Source of the DNA: DAOUKH01 sp965219875
Lineage (GTDB): Bacteria; Chloroflexota; Dehalococcoidia; SHYB01
Length of the DNA: 64,000 bases
Direction: 5' to 3'
Assembly: GCA_965219875.1 (NCBI GenBank)
Contig: CBDCOW010000001.1
Location: 1,054,001-1,118,000 of the forward strand
Every line of letters begins with the position of its first letter. Within the stretch, counting starts at the first letter, position 1. The notes under the pieces were generated by a model. That model saw only the letters and a program-made list of their open reading frames with translations. It ran no database searches and had not been told where the DNA came from. The position numbers and the translations under genes are program-made. Below are positions 17,177-28,140 of the stretch, piece after piece.

Positions 17177-19476
17177 CCGTTGCGGAACAGTCTGGTCTAC
17201 TGGCGCATGTGCTGGCCGTAGACATCTCTCGAGGGCTTGCCGGCTCGTACGCGGCGACGCTGCTCGAGACCGTCGGCGCGCGGATCCTGCGGTTCGACCC
17301 GCAAGCGCCTGATGGCCGGACTCGAGAGGCGCGTGAACCCTTCCACGGTGGGGAGCGGCGCGCCGTTCGCCCGCCCGACGACGACGTGATGCTGACCCGA
17401 GCGTTCGCGGCGGCGGACGTTCTCGTTCACGACCGCGGCGTGGCGGCGGTCTTGCCTGGGTGGGACGACGAGCGGCTGCGCGCGGTGAACCCGCGCCTGA
17501 TTCGCGCCTCGTTCCCGAACTTTCCTTCGGGGAGCGCCTTGGCGGGCATTCCCGCCGACGAGACCGTCGTCGCCGCCTACGCGGGGATCTACGGCGATCA
17601 GGGAGGGCGTGGGGCGGCGCCCGTCTTCTTGTCGTTGCCCATTTGCAGCTATGCGGCGGCCGTCCTGGGCTGCTGCGGAGTCACGGCGGCGCTCCTGGCC
17701 CGCGGACCGGAAGATGGCGGCCAAGAGGTCGAGGTCTCGCTGTTCTCGGCCGCGTTGGCGATGCAGGCCGGGCAGGCGGTGGCCGGGGCCAAGATAGCGC
17801 CGATGTCGGGAGGGAAACGCCTGCCGCAGGGTACGAACCCTCTGTTTCGCCTGTACCGAGCGTCCGACGGGCAATGGTTCTTGCTGGCCTGCGGCAACAA
17901 CGTGTTCTTTAACAAGCTTTGCGTCGCCGTCGACCGCCTCGATCTGCTCGAAGACCCGCGTTGGAACGACGCGCCGTGGGGCATAGCGCCGGTGCACTTC
18001 GGGGAAATGACGGGAATCCTCGCCCGCCACTTCGCCGCCAAGCCGGTTAGTCATTGGTTGTCGGTGCTCGACGCCGGCGATCTTCCCGTCGCTCCCGTCC
18101 TTACACGCAGCCAATTTCTCGATCACCCGCAGGTCGTTCATAGCCGCATCGCGCTTGCCGGTGACGACCCGCACACCGGTGCATGGCGGCGCATGGGCGC
18201 CCCTATCGACTTCTCCGGCAGCCCCGCCGCGTCCTCGGCACCGGTGTCGGACCCGGAATCCGTGCTCGCCGACTTAGGCGACCGGAACGCCGCCGTGCAT
18301 CCGCCGCCGGCCGGAGCGAAGCCAAAGCGCCGCGCCGCGCCGCTCGAGGGAATGACGGTTGTGAGCTTCGCGATGTATATCGCAGGGTCCGGCGCCGCGT
18401 CGCTTCTCGCCGACCTTGGGGCGCGGGTCGTCAAGATCGAGCCGCCGCACGGCGACCCTTTTCGTACCATCGGGGGCGGGTTCCAGGCCTGGAACCGCGG
18501 CGTGCGGTCCATCGGCCTCGACCTTTCCAACGGCGCAAGCCGCGGCATCGTCGACCGGCTCGTGGGGCAGGCCGACGTCGTCATCGAGAACTTCCGCGTC
18601 GGCATGGCCAAGAAGCTGGCGGTGGACTATGAGACGCTCTCGAAGGTCAAGCCGGACTTGGTGTATTGCTCGTTGACGGGGTACGGTGAAGATGGGCCGT
18701 ATGCCGAGCGGCCGGCGTTCGATCCGTTGTTCCAAGCCCAGAGCGGACTGATGCAGGCCGAGGGCGGGCAAGACCGGCCCCCCATCATGTTGCGGATGTC
18801 CGTCAGCGATCACATGGCCGGAATGCTCGCCGCTTGGGGCGTCATGACCGCGCTGCTGCACCGGCGGCGCACCGGACTCGGCCAGCGCGTCAGCACCAAC
18901 CTGCTCAACGCGATCATCGCCGCCCAGGCCGCGGAGTTTTTCGGAGACGCGGTAGACCAAGATTGGCTCCCGCAGATTGGCATGTCTCCGCTGCGCCGCA
19001 TCTTCGAGGCGTCGGATGGCTGGTTGTTCGTGTCCGCGGAAGAGGAATGGCCCGCGCTGTGCCGAGCGTTGGACGCTCCCGGCCTCGCGGAGGACGCCAG
19101 GTTTGCCGGCCCTCGAAGCCGTTGCGCCCAGCAAGAGCTCTCCGACCTCTTGGAGTCGCGTTTCCGGCGCGAGGGAGTCGTGCACTGGCTTGGTACACTG
19201 CGCGCCGAGGGTGTGAAGTGCGCCCGGGCCGACTCAATCGCCGCCGACCTCATGTCCAACGCCGAGGCGATTGAGGCAGGCGTTGTCGCCGTCCACCAAT
19301 CTCTGGAGCTAGGAGAAGTGCGACAGCCCGGCCTGTCCATCCGCTTCTCGGAAACTCCCGGCAAGCTGTGGGGGGCGGCCCCAAGCTTGGGGCAAGATAC
19401 GGACGAGACGCTCGGCGGTCTTGGGTTCGGTACCGGTGAAATAGCGGAGCTACGGCAAGAGAAAGTGGTGGTGTAG
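17173..19476 (+). CDS. Fused two-domain family III CoA-transferase
   Basis: This second double CoA-transferase has 767 residues. It starts at a GTG overlapping the upstream TGA. Half 1 (about 1-385) is divergent and shorter around the CoA site. Half 2 restarts at PLEGMTVVSFAMYIAGSGA near residue 390 and holds LGARVVKIEPPHGDPFR. The catalytic Asp is Asp517 in FDPLFQAQSG of half 2. The matching position of half 1 is Glu130 in DETVVAAYAG. This suggests one active and one altered site per chain. It lies 6 nt before the lyase gene. Confidence 0.88.
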   Translation: MTVAEQSGLLAHVLAVDISRGLAGSYAATLLETVGARILRFDPQAPDGRTREAREPFHGGERRAVRPPDDDVMLTRAFAAADVLVHDRGVAAVLPGWDDERLRAVNPRLIRASFPNFPSGSALAGIPADETVVAAYAGIYGDQGGRGAAPVFLSLPICSYAAAVLGCCGVTAALLARGPEDGGQEVEVSLFSAALAMQAGQAVAGAKIAPMSGGKRLPQGTNPLFRLYRASDGQWFLLACGNNVFFNKLCVAVDRLDLLEDPRWNDAPWGIAPVHFGEMTGILARHFAAKPVSHWLSVLDAGDLPVAPVLTRSQFLDHPQVVHSRIALAGDDPHTGAWRRMGAPIDFSGSPAASSAPVSDPESVLADLGDRNAAVHPPPAGAKPKRRAAPLEGMTVVSFAMYIAGSGAASLLADLGARVVKIEPPHGDPFRTIGGGFQAWNRGVRSIGLDLSNGASRGIVDRLVGQADVVIENFRVGMAKKLAVDYETLSKVKPDLVYCSLTGYGEDGPYAERPAFDPLFQAQSGLMQAEGGQDRPPIMLRMSVSDHMAGMLAAWGVMTALLHRRRTGLGQRVSTNLLNAIIAAQAAEFFGDAVDQDWLPQIGMSPLRRIFEASDGWLFVSAEEEWPALCRALDAPGLAEDARFAGPRSRCAQQELSDLLESRFRREGVVHWLGTLRAEGVKCARADSIAADLMSNAEAIEAGVVAVHQSLELGEVRQPGLSIRFSETPGKLWGAAPSLGQDTDETLGGLGFGTGEIAELRQEKVVV

Positions 19477-19482
19477 GGAACG

Positions 19483-20403
19483 ATGAAAAAGTCGACACAA
19501 TTGCGTCAACTGTTGGAGCGGAACGAGGTCCTGGCTTGCCCCGGCGTCTACGACGCCTTCACCGCCAAGATCGTCGAGAAGGCGGGGTTCAGCGCCGCCT
19601 ACATGACGGGGTACGGGGTCTCGGTGGCCTCGCTGGGCATGCCGGACGTCGGCCTGGCCACGATGACGGAAATGCACGACGTGGCCCGCCGAATCGTCAA
19701 CGCGACCGCCATTCCTATCATCGCCGACTCGGACACCGGCTACGGCAACGCCGTCAACGTCATCCGGGCGGTCCGCGGCTATATTCAGACCGGCGTCGCG
19801 GCGATTCACCTCGAAGACCAGGTCATGCCGAAGCGGTGCGGCCACGTCGAGGGGAAGATGGTCGTGCCGTTGGAGGAGGCCGCCGGCAAGATTCGGGCCG
19901 CGCACGAGACGCGTCTTGAAGAGGACCCGGACTTTGTCCTGATAGCCCGGACCGACGCGTTGGGCGCGGCGGGCGGCAGCATCGACGAAGCCATTCTCCG
20001 GTGCAACGCTTTCGCGGACGCCGGCGCCGACTTGGTGTTCGTCGACGGCGTCAGGACGAGGGAGCAGCTTGAGCGCATAGCCCAGGAAACATCCCGTCCT
20101 CTGCTCTACAACAACGGGGGGATTTCCCCCATCGTCGAGCTTGATGAGCTCGATCGTCTCGGCGTCGCGGTCTCCATTTTCCCCGGCCTAGCCCTGCGCA
20201 CGATCGGCGAGGCGTGGTGGAACTTCCTCATCGACTTCAGGGAGCACGGCGTCCAGGCGCAACACGATCAATTGTTGCGGATGGAAGACCACCCACTGCG
20301 CGACCTGCACGCCTTCTCCGGCATACGAGACATGCGCGAGTTGGAGGAGCGATACCTCCCGGCCGAGGAAATCGCGCTGCGTTACGAGAGCGGCCCGAAA
20401 TAG
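19483..20403 (+). CDS. Isocitrate lyase / PEP mutase superfamily lyase (PrpB-like)
   Basis: This 306-residue TIM-barrel lyase has PGVYDAFTAKIVEKAGF, the TGYGVSVASLG loop, ADSDTGYGNAVNV (Mg-binding Asp) and the active-site-loop motif KRCGHVEGK. The family includes methylisocitrate lyase, oxaloacetate decarboxylase and dimethylmalate lyase, which cleave C-C bonds of 2-hydroxy or 2-oxo diacids. The active-site-loop Cys is present. A GGGAA purine run precedes the ATG. It sits inside a block of CoA-transferases, so it may cleave a product released from a CoA ester. A paralogue is at 53166. Confidence 0.87.
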   Translation: MKKSTQLRQLLERNEVLACPGVYDAFTAKIVEKAGFSAAYMTGYGVSVASLGMPDVGLATMTEMHDVARRIVNATAIPIIADSDTGYGNAVNVIRAVRGYIQTGVAAIHLEDQVMPKRCGHVEGKMVVPLEEAAGKIRAAHETRLEEDPDFVLIARTDALGAAGGSIDEAILRCNAFADAGADLVFVDGVRTREQLERIAQETSRPLLYNNGGISPIVELDELDRLGVAVSIFPGLALRTIGEAWWNFLIDFREHGVQAQHDQLLRMEDHPLRDLHAFSGIRDMRELEERYLPAEEIALRYESGPK

Positions 20404-20426
20404 ATGCAGCGTCGCGTGGGGGCGGC

Positions 20427-21650
20427 ATGACGTCTGAACCGACACTGAGGTCACACTATCCTCTGAGCGGCCTGCGCGTCATCGAGATCGCCGAAGGCGT
20501 CGCGGGCTCCTACTGCGCGCGGCTCTTTGCCGACGGAGGAGCCGATGTCGTAAAGATAGAGCCGCCCCATGGCGACCCCGTTCGCCGCGAACCCCCATTC
20601 GCCGGGCCAGCGGGTCCGCCGAACGCGAGCGCGCTCTTCGCCTACCTCAACCGGGGGAAACGGTCGGTCGTGATGGACGTGGGAAGCGCTCAAGACCAAG
20701 CCGCCTTCCGGTCGTTGCTCCCGACGGCCGACGTTGTAGTCCATGACTCCCACGATCCTTCCGAGTCGCTCGCAGGCATGACCCCGGACCAGCTCTTGGA
20801 GGACTTCCCTGAGCTCGTGACCGTGTCGATCACGCCGTTCGGGGAGAGCGGGCCCTATGCCGACCTCCTGGCCGACGATCTCATTGCCGCGAGCATGGGC
20901 GGGCTCCTTGCCGCCAGCCCCGGCTTCCCCGATCACGTCGTTTCGGAAAACGAGCCGCCCCTTAGGGTCAACGCCCACATCTCCGAGCTGATCGGCGGGG
21001 CCTTCGGCGCCATTGGCGGCCTGACCGCACTCAGCGCCAGGGACGTCACCGGGACCGGCGATTACGTGGAAGTGACCATCCATGAATCGGTCGCGGCGCT
21101 TCTTGGCTGGAACCTGGCCGTTGCCGAATACGGGGGCGCCGTCGTGGGCCGGTATCGGGTCCCCGCCCGGCAGGCGCCCAATCACTATCTGCCCTGCGCC
21201 GACGGCTGGGTCGCGCTCGTCGCTTTCCTGGAGCGGCATTGGAACGGCCTCGTGGAGCTCATGGGGAGTCCCGAATGGGCCGCGCGTCCGGAATTCGCCA
21301 CCGGCCCCGAGCGCGGCGCCAACTGGGACCTGCTGGAGCCGCTGATCCTAGACTGGCTCATTGAGCAGCCGGCGCAGTCGTTCTTCGAGGCGGCGCAACT
21401 GCGGGGGATTCCCTCGTGCCCCGCGCTCTCCCTTTCCGAGGCCATCGACAGCGATCAGGCCCGCGCCCGCGACGCCTTGGTTCCGATCGGCTTGCCGGAC
21501 GCCGCGCGGGGCCTTCTGCCGGGAGACCCGTTCGTAATCGATGGGAAGCGCCGCAAGGCCGGTGGGGCCGTTCCGGCGCTGGGCGAACACAGCGCCGAGG
21601 TACTTGACGGAGCCGCCGAACGGCTGCCGGGCGGGCCGGCCTATGGCTAA
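20427..21650 (+). CDS. Family III CoA-transferase (CaiB/BaiF)
   Basis: This is a single-domain CoA-transferase of 407 residues. It shows LSGLRVIEIAEGVAGSYCARLFADGGADVV in the N-terminal fold with KIEPPHGDP following. Asp151 in ADDLIAASMGG fits the aspartyl-thioester position. The frame is open upstream to 20214, but the ATG at 20427 places the conserved N-terminus correctly. It overlaps the next CoA-transferase by 8 nt, so the two products may form a complex or be coupled in translation. Confidence 0.88.
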   Translation: MTSEPTLRSHYPLSGLRVIEIAEGVAGSYCARLFADGGADVVKIEPPHGDPVRREPPFAGPAGPPNASALFAYLNRGKRSVVMDVGSAQDQAAFRSLLPTADVVVHDSHDPSESLAGMTPDQLLEDFPELVTVSITPFGESGPYADLLADDLIAASMGGLLAASPGFPDHVVSENEPPLRVNAHISELIGGAFGAIGGLTALSARDVTGTGDYVEVTIHESVAALLGWNLAVAEYGGAVVGRYRVPARQAPNHYLPCADGWVALVAFLERHWNGLVELMGSPEWAARPEFATGPERGANWDLLEPLILDWLIEQPAQSFFEAAQLRGIPSCPALSLSEAIDSDQARARDALVPIGLPDAARGLLPGDPFVIDGKRRKAGGAVPALGEHSAEVLDGAAERLPGGPAYG

Positions 21651-22863
21651 CCCCGGCGCCCATGCGCCGCTTCGGGGCCTCCGCGTCGTCGACTTCGGTC
21701 AGATGATCGCCGTACCGGTGCTTGGGCAATGGCTGGGCCGCCTGGGGGCCGAGGTCATCCTGGTGGAGAGCCGCGTCAACCTGCCGTCCCGGGCGTTCGG
21801 CCCATTCGCGAACGAGCCGGGGCCCAATACGTCATCGATCTTCAACTACATGAACCGGAACAAACGCTCCTGCACGTTGAATCTTCGCGCCCCTCGCGGG
21901 GTGGAGCTAGCGAAGCGGCTCGTCTCGGTCAGCGACATCGTGCAGGAGAACTTCTCGCCGGGCGTCATGGAACGCCTCGGGCTGGGCTACGAGGACCTCG
22001 CCGCGGTCAAGCCCGACGTCATCCTCCTCTCGCTGAGCGCATTCGGGGCGACCGGCCCGTGGAGCCGGTACGCCGCGCTCCACAGCGGCGTGACGCTCCT
22101 GAGCGGACTGGCCGCGGTGACCGGCTACGCCAACGATCGTCCCCGCATGGTGGGCAGCTCCCTCCCCGACCCGATCGCCGGGGTGTACGGCCTGCTCGCC
22201 CTAGCGCAGGCGTTGCGCCATCGCGCCGCCTCCGGCAGGGGCCAGCGCATCGACCTCGCCATGACCGAGGCGGTGCAGGCCCTGTTGCCCGACGCGATAG
22301 CGGAGTGTACGTTGTCGGTGCGAGAGCCGGAGCGCATCGGCAACCGCCATCGCCGGAAAGCGCCGCACGGCGTCTACCGCGCCCGCGGCGACGACGAGTG
22401 GCTGGCCCTGTCCGTTGGCGGTGAGGCACAGTGGGAGGCCCTGAAAACGGCTATCGGGGAGGACCAGGCGACGAACGACCCGCGCTTCGCCACCGAAGCG
22501 GACCGCCGCGCGAATCATGACGCTTTAGACGGCGTTATCAAGGCGTGGACGAAAGAGCGCGACGCCCGGGAAGCGGCGCGGGTCCTTCAGGCGTCCGGGG
22601 TCCCCGCCGCCTACGCCGTTAACGAGCGGGAGCTCCTGGCCGACCCGCATCTGAACGATCGAGGGTTCGTCGTTCAGGACGATCACCCCGATGCCGGGAC
22701 GCATCCGATGGCGGGGATACCGTGGCGGTTCCGCCGAGCCTCTCTGGAGGAGAGCCGTCCCGCCCCGACGTTGGGCCAAGACAACGACTACGTCTTTCAC
22801 GGCATACTGGGCCTGGACCGAGCCGAGATTTCTGAACTGGAACGCGAGCGAGTTATACACTGA
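21643..22863 (+). CDS. Family III CoA-transferase (CaiB/BaiF)
   Basis: This 406-residue CoA-transferase begins inside the end of the preceding gene. LRGLRVVDFGQMIAVPVLGQ and YMNRNKRSCTLNLRAPRG are family hallmarks, and the C-terminal part has RKAPHGVYRARGDDEWLALSV. The region of the expected catalytic Asp reads AALHSGVTLLSG, with His at the aligned position. This subgroup resembles half 2 of the fusion at 8713, and its mechanism may differ from that of classical formyl-CoA transferase. It could be a heteromeric partner of the upstream gene product. Confidence 0.86.
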   Translation: MANPGAHAPLRGLRVVDFGQMIAVPVLGQWLGRLGAEVILVESRVNLPSRAFGPFANEPGPNTSSIFNYMNRNKRSCTLNLRAPRGVELAKRLVSVSDIVQENFSPGVMERLGLGYEDLAAVKPDVILLSLSAFGATGPWSRYAALHSGVTLLSGLAAVTGYANDRPRMVGSSLPDPIAGVYGLLALAQALRHRAASGRGQRIDLAMTEAVQALLPDAIAECTLSVREPERIGNRHRRKAPHGVYRARGDDEWLALSVGGEAQWEALKTAIGEDQATNDPRFATEADRRANHDALDGVIKAWTKERDAREAARVLQASGVPAAYAVNERELLADPHLNDRGFVVQDDHPDAGTHPMAGIPWRFRRASLEESRPAPTLGQDNDYVFHGILGLDRAEISELERERVIH

Positions 22864-22894
22864 GCGCCACCATGGGACGTGAGGAGAGGCCGAC

Positions 22895-24097
22895 ATGAAA
22901 CAAGGCTACCGGTTTATAGATTGCGACATGCACGTGATGGAGCCCGACAACATTTTCGAGCGGTTCCTCGACCCCGCCTTCGCCTCCAGGGTCACGACGC
23001 CGATGCACCTCGACGGCGGGGGCAAGGCGTTCACGCAACGCTGGCTGATCGACGGAAAACCCAACGACGCTGATCACGTGATGCTCCAGTATGACAAGTC
23101 ATACGAACCCCTGGCCGCGGCGTTGGAGAACCCAGACGTCCTCTTCGCCCTCGACGCCGGCTACGACGCCCCGTCCTTCATCAAGGGTATGGACATCGAG
23201 GGCGTCGACATCGCGGTGCTTTTCCCCAGCGCCGGGCTCAATTTCATCGCCCGCCCCGACCTGGACCCTCTGCTGTCCAACGCCATCGCGCGGGCGTACA
23301 ACGATTGGCTCTACGACTTTTGCAGCCATAGCCCGGACCGGCTGAAGCCCGCATGCATGCTGCCAGTCCACGACGTGAATCTGGCCTGTCAGGAACTTGT
23401 GCGAGCCGTGCGGGAGCTTGGCGCCGTCGGAGCCTATGTCCGTCCGAACCCCTTGCCGGGCAAGTACTGGCATTCGAAACACTGGGACCCGCTCTTCGCC
23501 CTCCTTGAGGAGCTGGACGTCCCCTTCTGCTTCCATGAGGGTACGGGGAGCCACCTCGCGGCGGTTGAGCAGCGGTTCGGCTCGAACCGCTTCATGCGCC
23601 ACGTCGCCAGCCACCCGACGGAGATGCAGCTGGCCCTCATCGCCATGATGATCGGCGGCGTCTTCGAGTTTCACCCCAAGCTCAACGTGGCCTTTCTCGA
23701 AGCTCAGAGCTGGTGGGTCCCCGGCGTGCTCGACCGGATGACGTGGGACCTCCAGCATCACCGGGCGCACGTTCCATTCCTCAAGATGTCGTTCCTCGAG
23801 TACTGGCAGCGGAACTGCTATTCGTCCATCGAGGGTACCGAGCGCGACGTTGGGGCGGTCGTGGACCTTATCGGCGCGGACCACCTCTGCGTGACCACCG
23901 ACTTCCCCCACTTCGATTCCAACTTCCCCAACGTCTCGAACGCCGTGCTCGCCAATTCCAGCATCACGCCCGAAATAGGGGGGCGGATCCTCTCCGGCGG
24001 CGGCCGCCTCTACGGCTTCGGCGAAGAGCACTTCGGGAAGTCGGACGCCGCTCTGCCCGACTGGAGCAAGGTCAACGAGGTCCAGGGCGCCGGCTAG
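22895..24097 (+). CDS. Amidohydrolase family 2 metal hydrolase
   Basis: This 400-residue TIM-barrel hydrolase has the metal motif DCDMHVMEPDNIFERF near residue 10. It also has CFHEGTGSHLAAV near 214 and TTDFPHFDSNFPNV near 334. It is closest in the window to the protein at 2170. The family performs non-oxidative decarboxylation or amide/lactone hydrolysis. A GGAG purine run lies about 9 nt before the ATG. It follows four CoA-transferase genes and precedes a transporter 11 nt downstream, so it likely belongs to the same catabolic unit. Confidence 0.88.
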   Translation: MKQGYRFIDCDMHVMEPDNIFERFLDPAFASRVTTPMHLDGGGKAFTQRWLIDGKPNDADHVMLQYDKSYEPLAAALENPDVLFALDAGYDAPSFIKGMDIEGVDIAVLFPSAGLNFIARPDLDPLLSNAIARAYNDWLYDFCSHSPDRLKPACMLPVHDVNLACQELVRAVRELGAVGAYVRPNPLPGKYWHSKHWDPLFALLEELDVPFCFHEGTGSHLAAVEQRFGSNRFMRHVASHPTEMQLALIAMMIGGVFEFHPKLNVAFLEAQSWWVPGVLDRMTWDLQHHRAHVPFLKMSFLEYWQRNCYSSIEGTERDVGAVVDLIGADHLCVTTDFPHFDSNFPNVSNAVLANSSITPEIGGRILSGGGRLYGFGEEHFGKSDAALPDWSKVNEVQGAG

Positions 24098-24108
24098 GGC
24101 CGCCCTCG

Positions 24109-25377
24109 ATGGCCCTGGCCTCGCCCATCCGGCGGCTTCGCTCCATGCACCGGGCATGGTCGCTCCTCGCCGTGGCGTTCGCCGCCCTGTTCATCCTGGG
24201 GGGCGCCCGCAATTCCGTTGGGGTGCTCTACAAGCCGATGGTCGAGGACTTCGGCGGCGGGCGGTTCGGCCTGGCCGGCGCCCTAACCTTGGGTCAGGTC
24301 ATGCTGGGCGTGGGCTACGTCGCCGCCGGGCTGGCGATGGACCGGTTCGGGCCCCGCCGCGTGATCCCCGTCTTCGCGCTGATGCACTTGGTGGGCAATC
24401 TGTTGGTCGCGAGAGCCGGGCATCTCTGGGAAGTCTACCTGGGGTGGGGCATTCTGAGCGCGCTGGCCTTTGGCGTCGGCGTCGGCCCGTTCCTGGCAAT
24501 CGTGACCCGCTGGTTCAAACGGCACCAGGGGCTGGCGCTAGGCATCACCGCCTCGGCGGCGCAGCTGGGCGTCGTGACGTTCTCGCCGTTGGCCTCGCTC
24601 ATGGCCGACGGGCCGGGCTGGCGGTGGGCGTTTGTCTTCTTGGCCACGGTGCCGTTCCTGGCGCTGCTGGTCGCGGCCGTCATGATCCGCGGCAAGCCCC
24701 AGGACGTCGGCCTGCAACCCTACGGCGCGGAGTCCCGCACGGAAGCGCCTCCGGCCCCCGCGGCGCCGTCCGTCACGTCATTCGGCGCCGTCGTCGGCAT
24801 CGCATTGCGCCGGAGGCCCCTCCGGCTACTGCTTGCGGCCTACGTGGCCGTCAACGTGGGAACCGGAGTCGTCCTGTTCCACTTGGTCAACTTTGGGACC
24901 GACGAGGGCCTTTCCTCCGTGATGGCCGCCGGCCTCCTGTCCGCGATGAGCGGCGTCAGTATCGCCGGGCGCGTGGCGTTCGGCGTTCTGTCGGAACGCT
25001 TCCGCGTAGAGCGGCTGTTCACCATCGCTATCATCATGATGGGCGCCGGCTTGGCGATACTCCCGGCGCTTGGTGGAGCGCCTGGATACTATCTCTTCGC
25101 CTCGACGTTTGGCTTCTTCCTGGGAGGCACCGTCGTGTTCATGCCCATGATGGGACGAGCGTTGTTCGGGGAAGAGTTCCTCGCCTCGATGGTCGGAATC
25201 GTGTTGCTCGCCGTGAACGTTGGGTCGGCCTTGGGGGCGCTTCTGGGCGGCGCCGTGTTCGACGCGACCGACTCGTACACCTTGGCCTTCCTCGTGGCCG
25301 CCGGCGTCGTGGGACTTGGCGCGCTGCTGACGCTTCCGGTGCGCTTGTCCGGTACCGGGGCCGAAGTCCGCCCATGA
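24109..25377 (+). CDS. Major facilitator superfamily transporter
   Basis: This 422-residue membrane protein has twelve predicted hydrophobic spans. It shows GARNSVGVLYKPMVEDFG after span 1, and the loop 2-3 signature DRFGPRRV, repeated in altered form in the C-half (GVLSERFRVERL). The layout resembles the oxalate/formate antiporter and monocarboxylate subgroups. The ATG at 24109 is 11 nt after the amidohydrolase stop, whereas the frame is open further upstream inside that gene. It probably moves a small carboxylate handled by the preceding enzymes; this is inferred from context. Confidence 0.87.
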   Translation: MALASPIRRLRSMHRAWSLLAVAFAALFILGGARNSVGVLYKPMVEDFGGGRFGLAGALTLGQVMLGVGYVAAGLAMDRFGPRRVIPVFALMHLVGNLLVARAGHLWEVYLGWGILSALAFGVGVGPFLAIVTRWFKRHQGLALGITASAAQLGVVTFSPLASLMADGPGWRWAFVFLATVPFLALLVAAVMIRGKPQDVGLQPYGAESRTEAPPAPAAPSVTSFGAVVGIALRRRPLRLLLAAYVAVNVGTGVVLFHLVNFGTDEGLSSVMAAGLLSAMSGVSIAGRVAFGVLSERFRVERLFTIAIIMMGAGLAILPALGGAPGYYLFASTFGFFLGGTVVFMPMMGRALFGEEFLASMVGIVLLAVNVGSALGALLGGAVFDATDSYTLAFLVAAGVVGLGALLTLPVRLSGTGAEVRP

Positions 25378-25606
25378 ACGTCGGGGAGCGCAATGCATGA
25401 CTCGTGGCTGACCCTGGGCACGGCCTTCGGCGATAGCCGGTCACCGCGCCGCGTACTTGGTTAGCCAGTACTCCATGCTGTCGGCTAGGGCGCCGTGGTG
25501 GTGGTCGTCGCCGTCCCGCTCTTGACGCCCAAGCCTTCGGGTGAGGTCGTGGCGCTGTTCGACAAGGTCAACGGCGATAGCCGTCCTCGTTAGCCGCCCC
25601 GGTGAC
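25378..25606. other. Intergenic debris without an intact gene
   Basis: On the minus strand, 25441-25590 reads as an open stretch ending in SMEYWLTKYAAR before a stop. Its acidic/basic composition looks protein-like, but I cannot assign it. No SD or plausible start is present. It adjoins the higA and cimA fragments, so it is probably another gene remnant. Confidence 0.4.
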
Positions 25607-25753
25607 TCACGTCCGCGCGGATGCGCCACCCCTGAGCGTCGGCAAGGCTCGAATGCGTTCGCCGGCCTTCTCCTCGGCGAGCCGCAGTTCGTAGATTTTC
25701 TGCAAGTTCAGCCAGAACTCTGGACTGGCGCCAAAGAAATGGCCCGCAGGGCC
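25607..25753 (-). pseudogene. HigA-like antitoxin, C-terminal fragment
   Basis: In a frame different from the cimA remnant, the minus strand reads GHFFGASPEFWLNLQKIYEL, followed by RLAEEKAGERIRALPTL and a stop at 25607. This matches the C-terminal third of XRE-type HigA antitoxins (FxGTSPEFWLNLQ...YDLR). The DNA-binding helix-turn-helix part and any higB toxin are missing. The fragment joins directly onto the truncated cimA sequence, so it marks a deletion or recombination junction. Confidence 0.7.
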
Positions 25754-25756
25754 GAT

Positions 25757-25907
25757 TGGAGCCGGGCCAGCCGCCCTCGATGAAGTCCACGCCCAGCGCG
25801 TCGAGCTTGCGCGCGATCTGAATTTTGTCCTCGACGGAAAAGGAAATCCCCTCCGTCTACGATCCGTCGCGAAGCGTGGTGTCGTAGATTTCGATGTGTG
25901 TCGTCAT
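25757..25907 (-). pseudogene. Citramalate synthase (CimA) N-terminal fragment with a stop
   Basis: From the ATG at 25907 the minus strand reads MTTHIEIYDTTLRDGS, then TAG, then TEGISFSVEDKIQIARKLD and ALGVDFIEGGWPGSN. This is the N-terminus of the CimA/2-isopropylmalate-synthase-like family: DTTLRDG holds a metal Asp, and the Gln expected after RDGS has become a stop (CAG to TAG). The sequence ends after about 49 codons, and the remaining roughly 470 residues are lost. It is non-functional. Isoleucine synthesis through citramalate would need another copy elsewhere. Confidence 0.85.
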
Positions 25908-25926
25908 GGCCGTGAGGGGCTGGCGG

Positions 25927-27771
<1,845 letters not shown>

Positions 27772-27983
27772 CGCCCCTCGATTATCGCACGCCGCCACTG
27801 TCTTAACCCGCTCTCTGCTGGGAGGATCGGGGGCGGCCACGGGCGACTGGATAGGGGGCGCCCTCTCTCAATCTCCCCCAGAGGGGACCTTTGTTTAACC
27901 GGGGTGACTGACCGCGAAGGTGGGCGAACTCCGATAACCCGTGGTGGTTGCGAGGCGGCCCCTCATCTCAATCTTCTCCCGTT
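27772..27983. other. Intergenic spacer with a degenerate element end
   Basis: This 212-bp spacer holds no gene. At 27883-27902 it carries a degraded copy of the IS/MITE terminal repeat (GGGGACCTTTGTTTAACCGG), preceded by a CTCTCAATCTCCCCC half-palindrome. At 27960-27983 the left half of the dispersed palindrome abuts the IS left end. Confidence 0.6.
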
Positions 27984-28097
27984 GGAGACCTTTGCGTAAC
28001 CGGGATGTGGTTGTGGTGGTGACGCGGGGGCCTGTTCGAGGCCATGAGGGTGGTGTTGTTTGCGGACTCGGCGGCTTGAGGAGCCCCCTGCGAGGAC

Positions 28098-28124
28098 CGA
28101 TCGGGCCCTCAGCGGGCCCGATTT
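28098..28124. terminator. Hairpin inside the IS left end
   Basis: ATCGGGCCC and GGGCCCGAT form a perfect 9-bp stem around a 5-nt loop, followed on the plus strand by TTTT. It lies between the IS end and the transposase 3' end. On the plus strand it would act as a terminator stopping outside transcripts from entering antisense to the transposase. Confidence 0.6.
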
Positions 28125-28140
28125 TGGCCCCGCCAGGCTG

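Noticed and set aside
25859..25861. TAG in the cimA fragment read as pyrrolysine or another recoding
   Set aside because: The gene is truncated after 49 codons in any case, so decay explains the stop.
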